From: Inonotus obliquus
Taxonomy: Eukaryota; Basidiomycota; Agaricomycetes; Hymenochaetales; Hymenochaetaceae
Length of the DNA: 64,000 nt
Direction: 5' to 3'
Assembly (NCBI GenBank): GCA_032164295.1
Contig: JAJHTX010000011.1
Span: 1,550,001 to 1,614,000, forward strand
Positions 27,201 through 38,452 of this stretch are shown piece by piece; positions within the stretch are counted from its first letter, which is position 1; each line of letters starts with the position of its first letter. Under the pieces are notes generated by a model. That model did not search any database, had not been told where the DNA came from, and saw only the letters and a list, made by a program, of their open reading frames with translations. The translations under genes and the position numbers were made by a program.

Positions 27201-28303
27201 TCACATAATGATGCATTCGTGCTTCTTCTTCATCTCCGTATACGGGTCAGAGTCCTTTACCTTTGCGTCTTTGGCACGTACCTCGTCCTCCACCTTCGGT
27301 GTCATTGTACCCTCCGCAGCCTGAGTGATGCTATCCGCCTCCTTGCGCTCCTCGGGAGTACTCCGTTTCTCTAACTCCTCTGCATCAATCTCTTCGATCT
27401 TTGCTTCGACGTGATCGCTTATTTCCTGTTGGAAATCTTCGGGCATAGCACGGATGATCTTGCCAAGACCGAGCGAGGCGAGGCGGAGGAGAGCGTCGGC
27501 GTGAGGGATTCCTCGTTGTCTAGCGAAGCTCGCTACACCGGTGATCACTACGGGGTTCTTAAGGCTGCTGTCGAGTAAAACAAGTGCGTCGCGGCCATGT
27601 TGGCGTAACGTGCGTTTGAGATCTGGGTCATGCGCGAATTTCTGGAAGTCGAAGAGGGGTTTAGAGGTTCCTTTGTCCCCTCCTTTCGTTGGAGTGAGCT
27701 GGGTGAATTTGTCGAGAGATGTTGTCACAACTAGAACGGCATCCTCTCTATGATACATGTTATTATCGGAATTTGAACGGGAAAGGATAGTGAAGCATAC
27801 CCGGCTGCTTTGATGATCTCAGCTGTTCTTTGAGCAATTTGTCGTCCACCTTCCCCACTGCCTTTCAACTTCTCGTCAACAATAATAACGACTTCCTTTC
27901 CCGTTGAAGTTACGGCTCGTCTAACTTCCTCCGCAGCACTGACAAGATTCTTACGCCCCTTGTTGAATTGCGTGCCAACCTTCTTGTTAGGAAGAACCGC
28001 TTCGCCCATAAGCCAGAGTGGCGACATTCCAATCCAAGTCTGTGCATATGCGGAGAAGAAGCGCTGCGCAGAACGACGGTTCTCTTGTGATAAAGCGCGT
28101 TTGAGGAAGCCAGGAGATGGACCTCCTTGTTTGGACGAAGAGGGTGGAAGCACATCGTCGCTGTCAATATGCGAGAGCTCTGTAGGTGTGCTTGAATTCT
28201 TCAATCCCGATTTTTCATCTGGATGTCGAGGAGGTGGCGTCCCCGTGTGTTTGATGTCGAATGAAGACTGGATCTCAGAGTCGTTGGTAGATTTCTTTGC
28301 CAT
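27201..28303 (-). CDS. Unknown protein with a C-terminal CaaX box
   Basis: Exons 28303-27801 and 27747-27201 (intron 27748-27800, GTATGC...ATAG, phase 2); 349 residues. I do not recognise the family. The N-terminal ~70 residues are polar and disordered (MAKKSTNDSEIQSSFDIKHT). The middle, from WIGMSPLWLMGEAVLPNKKV to LGLGKIIRAMPEDFQQEI, looks like a folded alpha/beta domain with hydrophobic strands (EVVIIVDEKL, DAVLVVTTSLDKF, ALVLLDSSLKNPVVITGV). A highly charged tail ends KKKHECIIM, a textbook CaaX prenylation box preceded by lysines, which predicts farnesylation and membrane attachment. The role is unknown. Confidence 0.82.
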
Positions 28304-29246
28304 TTTCTGTATCAGAGGTAGTGAGAGTCTGTGGCCAAGGTGTGTTGAATGATATTAAAATTAATTGTTTGGAGTACAAAGGAGAAGGTATGTGATGATG
28401 TCATCGTGTCTACTATGATCAATATGATTACATAATACCACGTGACAACCCTTCCGACCACCGACCACCACGATCATTACGGACTCCCACACCTTCCATC
28501 CCAACTATCATCCCAGCCCAGTATTCCCGCGATTATTGGTGGGACTGCGAACGATCCAGTACGGTAAGGCAGTCGCGAGTGAATTCAGAAAGCAGATAAG
28601 CGACTTCCATCCACGCCAGTTCAGTTGCTCTGACACAAAGCACCATGAGCATGCTTGCACGCTCATCAGTAAAAAAGACGAAACGAGAAAACATGGTGAT
28701 CTGATCATTCAGACTCCCGTCCATCTATCCTTGTTGGCGCCCAAGTCAGAATATTTTGAAACCCGGTCCGAATTATCTGTGATCCTCATTTCCTACTTGC
28801 GGGTAAATTTTCCACACGCATGCTTCCTGTTGCAAAGGGCTTCCACCTCCAATCATTACCAGTTCTTGACTAGCTTTCGCACATAGGCACCCTTGATACA
28901 GCCCCAGATTGCCTTTTCCGGTGCAATACAACCCGTCTTGGTGCTACTATTCCCGAAGTGCATCTGCATTCCCTTCATCAAACTCCTTCCATCGTTTTTT
29001 TAACTTCATCAGCTTCGCGAGAAGGCAGATGTAGTGTTTCGGATCCGTGGTAGATACGTGACAAATTCCAGATCGAGCTGCGTCCCTCCTTTCGCGAGTA
29101 TTATATCGGCATTCGGAATTAGAAGGAATATGTCCAGACTACTTGCGCTGAGCTCCTGTTTTGGATTCACGGTGATTTGGATATATCACCATCGGACTCT
29201 CCCTTGGATTTCCCCCCCTCTCCGCCGCTGCTGTTCTTTAGACGAC
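28304..29246. other. Divergent promoter region
   Basis: The - strand CaaX gene and the + strand DUF6534 gene diverge across this 0.94-kb gap. Small ORFs are present but none has splice or motif support. Confidence 0.5.
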
Positions 29247-31087
29247 ATGAACCTGTCCAGTACGTTTGGTGCTATCTACTGGGGTACGTCGCGTCCATCA
29301 AAGCTACCGCCATATCTAATGTTGTCCGTAGGATTCGTCGTTGCTACGGCGTCAGTACTGGCAATCAGCTGAAATTCCACTCCTGTTAATTGTGACCCTT
29401 CCCTTGCATAAACCAGCCTCTTCGGAGTTTCTGTTGTCCAGGGCTATTTCTTCTTCCTGGGGAACAGAGACCCATGGAGACTAAGGCTATTTGTGGGTGA
29501 TTTCTTGAGGGGACGCTTTAGATCCTTAACTCATTCTGAACCAGGTAGCTCTCGTGCTGTTAGTCCCGTTACTCTACGGGTAGTATCCTCATCTGATGCG
29601 AGTTCCCTACTGTCTCTCCAGACTATTAGACCTTTCGACTGTTGCACTCTCTTCGGAAGCTCTACATCATTATCTAGTAAGTCGGTTTCAATTCCGCCTC
29701 TGGACGAACAGACGTCTAAAAGATAGGATGGAACAGGTGGTTAATTTCGGTAATCCGCAGGCATTGCTCTTCATGACAAAGTACGCCCAATATCCAGAGA
29801 ACAGGGCATCCGCCTAACTGTCTCTCTCAGACCATATGTCGCCGAGTATATAATTTCTCTGATCATCATCTTCCTGTACGTTCTTCTTGCACCGGAGAAA
29901 ACTGCTACCAGAGACTCAGAAACAACGTCTAGATCACAAAACTTCTATGCATGGAGTATATGTAGAGGTAAGCCTCTCATAGAATCCATGGCCTGGTTCT
30001 GACGAACAACAATAGTTAGTGGGAAGATATGGACACCCATATTAATCGTGAGTGTTCATACGGACCATGTCACCACATTCATCCTGAGGAGCATCAGCAC
30101 TGTCTTTCCGCCTGTTCGCTGGGAGCCGGAATCGGTACGTATCCATTGATCTGCTAGGAATCTGATGGCTGAATCGTGGATGCTTTTGACAGCACTCTCA
30201 GCTCAGTTGTTCAAAGTAGACTTGTTGATAGAAAACCTCTCAGAGTCAAGGGTTATGGTGAGGTAGGCCGAAAGGGACTATGAACTCTACTGATGCGGGC
30301 TTCGACACAGTTATGGTTCTCTCTCGCAACGTCATTGGCAGCTGCTTGCGACATAGTATCGACTGCGGCCATGTGTTACTATCTTGCTTCAGATCAGTCC
30401 GTATACAAGGAGTAAGGATCTCAATGACTGTGTCTAGCATGTGTAACATCTCTATTAGGACAAAATCAGTTTTTAGGACAACTCTTTTCTTCGCTGTGAA
30501 TCGGGGGATCTTACCCGCATTCGCACAAATTGTCTTCCTTTCACTCTTTGTCGCTTTTCCTACTCGTGTTTATTGGTAAGCCGAGCAGAAGTATTCTGAA
30601 TGAATTGGTCGCCTGATCATTCATTGCAGGATGCCGTTTCATTTAAGCTTGAGCAAGCTGCACGTCAACACAATATGTGAGTACCCCAGACTCAAGCTTA
30701 TCCCATGAAGCTGTACTGACTCCTCCATGAAGTGGCTATGTTCGATAGTTTGTCACCAAGGTCAAGGGAATTATGACTGATCTCCTCTGGAATACAGGCT
30801 TAACTATCGCGCGACTCTCCGTGCTAGGGCTTCAGGGACCAGACTCGAGATTGCTACGAACTTTGCAATACCCGGAGAAGATTCACCCAACTCTCCTAGT
30901 CCTCGCACGCCATGTTCGAAGAGGTATATCGGGGGACCGACGTTCGAGCTTCTTGATCTTCCGAGGGAAAGGGTCAGTTCTTCCTTAGATATCACTTGTC
31001 GTGGACAATCTGATTGATCTGTGTTTATTTGCAGAGACGCCCCAGTGTTATTTTCTCGAATATTCGAAAACCTCCTCCGGGCATTGA
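29247..31087 (+). CDS. DUF6534 multi-pass membrane protein, copy a
   Basis: Seventeen small exons: 29247-29283, 29332-29350, 29417-29492, 29555-29568, 29622-29676, 29737-29780, 29831-29875, 29933-29967, 30016-30047, 30089-30134, 30193-30257, 30311-30411, 30459-30575, 30630-30676, 30733-30739, 30798-30972, 31034-31087; 322 residues. The chain begins MNLSSTFGAIYWGGFVVATA and shows family marks: AACDIVSTAAMCYYL, then FFAVNRGILPAFAQI, VYWMPFHLSLSKLHVNT and LAMLNYRATLRAR. About seven hydrophobic segments are expected, in the layout of basidiomycete DUF6534 proteins, which have no known function. Exon 15 is only 7 nt. The last exon is the weakest part; the reading ends PPPGH, TGA at 31085. Confidence 0.72.
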
Positions 31088-31630
31088 AGAAGAACTGGAG
31101 TGTGATGATATGGAATACACGGGAAATGGGAAGCCTATGTCTATTCTGCATACCGGTGGGATGGAACCAATTACATTCGCCTAGAATTATGCACTCCGAG
31201 TCAGTGTGGTATGGGCATGAAAGCTCATTGAATTCGGGTGGGCATTGTGTGAAATCGTGATAATTGTAGCTAGGTTTTCAGATACTGAATATCTTAGTTA
31301 TTCGCATAATTGAGCTTGCCAGTCGTGTCATTCTCTTGGCTTTTCTAAAAATATGCAGCTTGCATAAATAGTACCTCCCAGATCTTGGAGGATAGTTTTG
31401 GTGATTCTCCTATGAACTTGAATTTCAATGATCATAATTTGAATTTGAACTTTATCACCCTATCCTAAATTTTAATTATGTAAATATGTAAATTCGCTTG
31501 TATTTATTCATTCAAATAAACGTCGATCACCAAGTTTCAAGCTCCGTTGACGCGTCGCGTGAACGTATCACGTGATGGATCGTCCAGAGCACTCCCGTTT
31601 GTGGTGCATCGCGTATTGTAGCTTTCCTTC

Positions 31631-32744
31631 ATGGTCGTGAAGGTACGTGTCTTACCTAGACGATTATCCTCATCTGATCGCTTATATTATTTCGATGGAA
31701 AGGAATTTGGAGGTCGGGTCCTCCACAGCTCAATATTCAAGTGGAAATGGAACGTCTCCAAAGCATCACGAATATGGAAATCTCGCCTCTCTTCTACAGC
31801 ATCTTCGGTCAATGAAGAAGAAATTAGGTTTTTTTCCCGGTTGTCGTCCCAATGGTGGGATGAGACCGGAGAATTTGGACTTCTGCATAAGATGAACCCC
31901 GTACGAGTGCAGTTCATACGAGAGAAGCTACTTGAGGTAACACGAGATGAGGAACGAGTAGGGGAAGGAGATAACACAAAGAGTGCGAGGATTCTGGATG
32001 GTCTTGATGTTTTAGATGTTGGGTGCGGAGGAGGGTTGTTATCAGAGGTGAGAAATCGGTTGCCCGCCTGACTTGTCTGTAGCTGACGACGAGCAAAGAG
32101 TCTCACGCGACTCGGCGCGAAGACGCTAGGCATTGACGCGTCAGCTTCGAACATATCCATTGCATCTCTTCACTCATCTCAGGACCACACTTTGACGGCA
32201 TCAGGTCTTACCTACCGAAATGCCTCAGCGGAAGAATTGGTCAACGAACCTCCCCGATTTGACGTTGTGTGCTCCATGGAGGTTTTAGAACACGTTGATA
32301 ACCCGGCTGCTTTTCTCCAGTCATGTGCTACGCTGGTGAAGGTGTGCCATAAAATTACTTCAAACTTCTATGTTAGGACTGAACTACGGGCATTTTTAGC
32401 CCGGTGGACATCTATTCCTGTCAACCATTTCGCGTACACCGCTAGCTTACCTCCTCACCATCTTTGCTGCAGAGAAAGTATTACGACTGGTCGAACCCGG
32501 TACACATTCATACGACAAGTACGTCAAACCAAGTGAACTGGTCGATTTCTTCCGAAAGACTGTGGGAGGGTCCGAGAGGCCGTGGATTTCTGGTGTGTAT
32601 GGTGGAGTGCTATCGCGAAAAGAAGCAGAAGTTCGCGGTATAATCTATCTCCCGTGGAAAGGCTCTTGGCAACTAGTACCACGGGGTGCGCTGGGTTTTA
32701 CGGAATGCAACTATTTGTTTTGGGTTCGGAAGCCAGAGTCCTAG
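31631..32744 (+). CDS. COQ3: Ubiquinone biosynthesis O-methyltransferase (COQ3)
   Basis: Exons 31631-32047, 32099-32341, 32400-32744; 334 residues if the first exon is unspliced. SAM-dependent methyltransferase motifs: LDVLDVGCGGGLLSE (motif I), LGIDAS (acidic ribose-binding residue), FDVVCSMEVLEHV, and PGGHLFLSTISRTPLAYL. NEEEIRFFSRLSSQWWDETG before the core and the end GFTECNYLFWVRKPES are typical of COQ3. The enzyme methylates the 5- and 3-hydroxyls of the quinone ring precursor on the matrix side of the inner mitochondrial membrane. The N-terminus is basic and serine-rich, as expected for a targeting peptide. A stop-free 60-nt GT-AG intron at 31643-31702 could be removed without changing frame, giving a 314-residue form. 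Confidence 0.92.
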
Positions 32745-33400
32745 TGGTGTCACTCCATCCGATCAGCGCGAGTGAGCTGGGATGCGAACGTTGTTTCCGA
32801 TAAGAATGAAGCCCATCAGTAGAAGGTTTTACCTGCAAGGTTCTCGTGTCGATTCATAGGTCCTTCCTTGCTGATCTATTGTTAGTCTCACTCGCACCAT
32901 GATCTAGTAAGCACTATGTTTGCTCCTCAAAGTTACTTTTCTTATTGCTCGTTATAGATAGATAGTGTTATCTAATAATTAGCAATCGGTTACTACTTTC
33001 TTGACGTTTACTGCCTCTGTGGTGTGCCAATACCCGTGTACCGTCACAAGCTATTCACTCGGACCGGTACGTAGCGAAATGGCGGAAGGGTATCCGGGTA
33101 TCAAGTGGAGGTCCTGTCCGGTACTTTCCTCACGAGCTTGTTCTGTTGAATGTTTTACAGACGGAACGGTGAAGCTATGAGCGAGGAGTTCCCACTTCTG
33201 GATCATACTGGTTATAGGATACAGCGCTACCGAACGCTACGGTATCCCGCCGAAACGCCAATACGTAGAATGATAGGCCACCTTAATCACGATCCTTAAA
33301 TAGTCCGCAAACTCCGCAAGCAGTGTCTTTACATAATTGTGTGCTGATGATATATAGGCGGCCTCGCTCAGCCTGGCTTGATAACCCTTCGAGCCTCACT
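32745..33400. other. Spacer between COQ3 and MFS copy 3
   Basis: No gene seen. It holds the COQ3 3' UTR and the promoter of the MFS gene. Confidence 0.5.
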
Positions 33401-35674
33401 ATGAGCGAGAAGAAAGGGACAGAGGAGCGTATCGAGGTGGAACTGCGCGGACAAGGACGAGAATCTGGGGGAGACCAGCCACAGGCGGACACAGAAGAGA
33501 AGGCCCTTGAGTGGGCCCCTCCTATCACTTTCGACGAACGCAGACTGATCAAGAAGTTGGACCTGCGCATTCTTCCCATTGCTTGCGCCATGTACCTATT
33601 TGCTTGTAAGTCCAATGTGCTTGGACATTTCGGATGCTGATAGCTGTTACCTCTCCAGATTTGGATCGTTCGAACTTGGGAAACGCACGGCTGCAAGGTC
33701 TGCCTCGAGATGCGTTGGGCGGAGATCCTTCTGGCCTGCTCTTCGGCTGGCTCAGCTCTATCTTTTTCTTTCCATACGTATGTGGTCACACTTATCTTCG
33801 CTTGACCCTCTGAAAGGCAATGTCGTTGTTCAAGATTCTGCTACAAGTCCCCGCGACGATATTGATGAAATTGTTCCCTCCTCGCATCTGGTTGGGTGTT
33901 GCGGCACTTGGTTGGGGTACCTGTTCTACTCTAATGGTGAGTTGAGTTGATCATCAAAGTCTTCTACTTTCATTCAGGAGTTGCAGTCCACGGGCTTCAA
34001 CTTTTCTGGGTTGATGGCTGCTCGGTTTTTCTTGGGCGTCTTTGAAGCGTGCTTTGGACCGGCTATACCGTTGTATATGTGTAAGTGATTCTTACTTGCT
34101 AAGCAAGACTCACTAATTGTCTCGCACCGAATTCCAGCCTATTTCTATACAAAGCAGGAATTGGGTCTTCGCATGGCTATCTGGCTCGGTTGTGCGGCAG
34201 TCGCCGGGGCGTTCGGTGGTTTGATCGCATTTGGAGTACAGCATATACATGCATACATTGCGAACTGGAGATTGCTCTTCATTGTCGAGGTCCGTTTTAC
34301 CATCGGATTTTTCTCGACATCATACTTAATGGTGTCCTTGAAGGGAATACCATCAATCCTGATGGGCGTCATCGCCTTGATGTTCCTGCCTGACCGACCT
34401 GAAATGACAGGTTTCTTCGACGAAGAAGAACGTAAATTGGCAGTGCAACGTATGAATCGCGCGACGAGTTCGGATACCGGATTTACAGTCAGGAAATGTG
34501 AGTATCTAATGACCCATATCCATGCGCGTGTAGAATATGAAACGACATGATCAGCTCATATTCTGAGTGCTCTACGAGACTGGCGGGTAAGTAGGACTGC
34601 AATGTTTTCGCGGAGCTATACTAACTACCTATCTAACAGGTGTATTGTGGAGGTGTGCTGTATTTTGGTGCGAATTGTGCGCTTGCTTCAATTTCGGCAT
34701 TTCTTCCGACAATCATCGGAACTTTCGGGTATTGTGTGTTGCTCCATCTCGTCGGCCAATGAGCGCGATTGCTAACGGATTTCGTCAATAGCGAATGCTA
34801 TGGCTCAATTGATGACAGTTCCGCCGTACGCTGTTTCAGCGGTAGTCATTGTCCTCACATCATATGCGTCTGACCGGTTGCAAAGCCGTGGCTTGCTCAT
34901 CACCACTGCAAATCTTGTTGGTGCGGCCGGCTATGCGTGAGTCTGCTGCAACACTCCCTTTTGCGAGACCGTACTGAAGTAGTCATTAGACTGCTTCTTG
35001 GCGTGGTTGATAATCAGCGAGTGCGATACTTCGCGACGTTCTGCATCACCAGTGGAACGTACACGACTATTGGACTTGTTATCGCGTGGTGTGAGTCGTT
35101 CTTGATTGACCATACAACGCTGATGTCGAATGATTCCTACACATAGATGCTCACAATCTCGGCTCAGAGACGAAGCGTGCAACGGGGATACCAATGTTCA
35201 TGGCTATCGGTCACTGCGGTAGTGTCCTTGGATCGCATATCTTCCCCACAACTGAGGGTCCGCGTTACGTGTAAGAAAGTCATTTCCCGAATTTGTTGCA
35301 ATGCTGATTTCTATTGTAGTAAGGGCTTTGCTCGTAAGGACACTCGCTTATAATTCATTGCCCTTTTATGGATTATCTTTACGTACGTAGTTTGCTGCGG
35401 ATTAGAAATACTCTCAGCAGCATGTGCCCTGATTCTATCCGTAAGTCGCACTGATCAGAGCTATTGCGGCGTTGTCTCTGATTGTAAATAGATATCTTAC
35501 CGACATGAGAATAGTCGTCGAAATCGCAGCTACGGACACCCTGTTCAAGGGGCGAAAGTAGACACATCCGAGTTGGCTGATATGGTGAGTTCACGTATTC
35601 CTCCGTGACTTGTACCAGAAGCGTGATAAGATGGACCTTGAAATTAGGCGGACGATTTCCGATACATACCTTGA
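33401..35674 (+). CDS. MFS permease of the Dal5/Tna1 family, copy 3
   Basis: Fifteen exons: 33401-33605, 33659-33777, 33835-33936, 33987-34080, 34138-34289, 34344-34497, 34555-34586, 34640-34733, 34792-34936, 34990-35090, 35147-35270, 35320-35333, 35391-35440, 35492-35584, 35648-35674; 501 residues. Except for exon 1 every exon has the same length as in the 15176 gene. Conserved segments: RRLIKKLDLRILPIACAMY, YLDRSNLGNARLQGL, LGVFEACFGPAIPLYMSYF, MFLPDRPEMTGFF, NLGSETKRATGIPMF. It diverges more from copies 1 and 2 than they do from each other, so it is the older duplicate. Transport substrate unknown. It lies just upstream of DUF6534b and the terpene synthase. Confidence 0.9.
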
Positions 35675-36217
35675 TGTAAAGGAATGACATCGCTTGGCTG
35701 TTAGCGGCGTCTGGGTTCTCGAGAGAATGATTAATTGAGGTGAAACGGCTAGCGAATGGGTAACAGTTTCGTGTATACATATGAAATGATTTGAGACCAC
35801 GAAGTCTTGTAGGACTGTTCAGATGAGAAATGAATAAATCGCCTGAGATACTAGGCTAATTTTAGATAGCTGGTTGCTCGGTAGCTGCCTATATTCTTCC
35901 TGAAATAAACCTACCCGCGAGGAAGGTGCGAACAGAGTTTCTTTTCACTTGAGTTCTTACAGATTGTTTCCTTGGCAGCTTATTAGTGGGGGAATGCCGA
36001 CGAGAGAGACCTCGAGTTGCTTCGACATAGAAATTCCTTTTTTCGGTAACGACCCTGAATTGGAATGGAGGCGGAGGCAGACTCGAGACCGGCAGTCTGG
36101 GAGAAAATATATACACTTCCGAGGGCCCTCGATAACTTCTCTCCTTTCTTCGTCTCTAACGACGTCCATCAAAGACTACCGCCTCCTGCTGGGACGAGTC
36201 GTACGTCCGTCCCAATC
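35675..36217. other. Spacer, MFS3 3' UTR and DUF6534b promoter
   Basis: No gene with splice or motif support was seen. Confidence 0.45.
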
Positions 36218-38188
36218 ATGAGTACACTGTCTGGCACAGGTCGACTGGCACTTAACTTCCTCTATTGGGGTACGTTCGTTTGCAATGCGATGTTCGTCGG
36301 TTTTGCGGTCTGACTTTACAACTCCAGGCTTTGTACTAGCTACTGTGTATGTCTGGTCACAGCTACGTACTACAGGTTTGACTCATCTACACCAAGTCTA
36401 CTAGGTGTCACCATTATACAAAGCTTCATCTACTTCAGCAATTATAAAGACAATGGACCACTGAGACTCCTGGTGGTGTCGTTAATGTGAGTACAAGCGA
36501 CACGCTGCTTGTGCGCTTGTGTAGGTCCGCGTGTGCTACTAAACGGGCCATGTCTCTATCCAGAGCCTTGGATTTTCTTTCTTCTGCTCTGATGGCACAT
36601 GTTATCTACTACTACATGGTAGGTGATTATCATTCGTATTCACATCAAAAGCTGATGCTCGCCGGCGCTTGCCCAGATTCAAAACTATGGGAACGCCGTT
36701 TCTCTCGCAAATTCACCGCCAGTGTATGTTCAAGCTAGATAGTTTCCGACGTCTCTGAACGCATTGCTATTTTCAGAACCTTCCCAACAGAATATCTCAC
36801 AACGGGAATTGTAGCATTCTTGTAAGCCTGTCTCCTTTCGGATTTCGTTTTGGAGTGAACCTTACTATTGTATCGTCAGGTCTCAGATGTTCTACGCATC
36901 GCAAATTTATAAATGTGCGCTTTCTTACTGGTGCGGTGATTCCCGCATTCGCCGGGACTAATTTCGGGTTCAGTACGAAAGCACTCTCACCGATGTATTG
37001 TTCCCTTTCTTGCAATGGTAAGAGCTTGTCGTTAACATCGTTAATTGGGGACTAAGAAGACCCTGTTGGTACAGCTCTTTTTTGCCTTCTCTGCCTTCCG
37101 TGAGTTGTATCGTCAATCGATGGAATACATATATTGATGTCTAACGTTGTTCGCCAGTATCAAATATTGGTGAGTCGACCCCCCTTGATCCAACAAATGC
37201 ATCCTCTGATGGCCTGTTGACCACGCTCGGTCTTGCAGTTGCCACGGTTATCATAGTACTCTGGAACTACTCTACGCTGCATATGAGCACTGCAGTTCTT
37301 AAGGTACATCGACGACTCAGATACTTCGTCGTGTTTTGCGTCGCTTAATGATGGCTACCCGCTAGGTTTTCACAAGCATTGGAAATTGCTTTGCCGCAGC
37401 ATGTGATATTATAGCATGCTCGGCCCTCTGCTTATTCCTCGCATCGCATCGGGCAGATATCGGTCGGTGCGTTCTCGTATCGCGCGACTCTTTCTCAGGA
37501 CTCTTAATGATGGCAATCCGGATTTGACCAGGGGTCGTACTACTCTCATCGATACTCTTATGTTTTATACAGTTAATCGTGGCGTCCTTTTCTCCATCGC
37601 TCAGCTAGGTCATATGATTGCGTACATTTCCGCGCCGTCGAGTCTTTATTGGTACGTGCTCCAATGCACACGCTACTGTATGCCCGAACGAACATGGTAC
37701 TTAGACGCCGATCTGATAGGGTGCCATTTCACCTCTGCGTGTGCAAGCTATACGTCAATTCTGTGTGTACGTAATTTGTTTTTCTTGTTGAGTCTGGCAC
37801 TGATGTATATCTCAGTGGCACTGTAGGCTAATTTCTTATCATGTGCTATTTTGCGCTGACAAGGTCGACTCCTACTCTGGCATCCGACAGGCTCAACTCT
37901 CGAAAGTCTTTACGTGGTGCGGCGCAGGACATTAGTAGGATTGACTTCCGTGTTGACGCGCCACCAACTATGCCACTCGCTGCACAGAAGTCACGGACCA
38001 CGGTTATGAGGCCCCTCGAGTTACGACATCTTGAGGACAGTGCCAGTAGTAATGAGGATGACAAGGCGAGTTATAGTTATGTCCCCGCCATCCTGACGTT
38101 GACAAAGAACAGTTTGAGAAGCCTGAACCAAAGGCAGTGGCTGTTGCAAGGAGAACGGAATGAAAGCTCTCATGTTAATTGCGCCTGA
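36218..38188 (+). CDS. DUF6534 multi-pass membrane protein, copy b
   Basis: Sixteen exons: 36218-36269, 36328-36346, 36397-36486, 36564-36618, 36677-36723, 36777-36821, 36880-36914, 36974-37017, 37057-37099, 37158-37169, 37239-37303, 37366-37466, 37532-37651, 37720-37766, 37816-37822, 37891-38188; 359 residues. Marks shared with the 29247 gene: GFVLATVLLGVTIIQSF, ALDFLSSALMAHVIYYYM, AACDIIACSALCLFLAS, FYTVNRGVLFSIAQL, YWVPFHLCVCKLYVNSV and LALLNSRKSLRG. Seven hydrophobic segments are followed by a longer, charged C-terminal tail. Exons 8-10 are the least certain. The 7-nt exon 37816-37822 is at the same place as in copy a. Function of the domain is unknown. Confidence 0.72.
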
Positions 38189-38452
38189 GGCGCCCATGAC
38201 AAGACTATGCAGCCCTTCCACTTGATGTGAGAATGAAGCGTATCTGCTGTCTAAGGCGGTGAAAATTGACATTCAATCACTGCATCCATTCGGCGCAGAC
38301 TTGAAATAAGCACACTCCAGCCGCGACACGTATCTCTTGGCTTCACGGCTCAGGGTACTACCAATCGTATTCCTGTGAAATCCGTGCAGGATTGAGGGTT
38401 GGTCGCAGATTCGATCGGGTCAACGTTCAAGTGGGCCTTTTTGAGCTTAGAT
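38189..38452. other. Convergent 3' gap
   Basis: Between the DUF6534b stop and the terpene synthase stop; the genes converge. Nothing seen. Confidence 0.5.

Noticed and set aside
27201..28303. Mating pheromone precursor because of the CaaX box
   Set aside because: Basidiomycete pheromone precursors are about 40-100 residues; this is 349 residues with a folded core.
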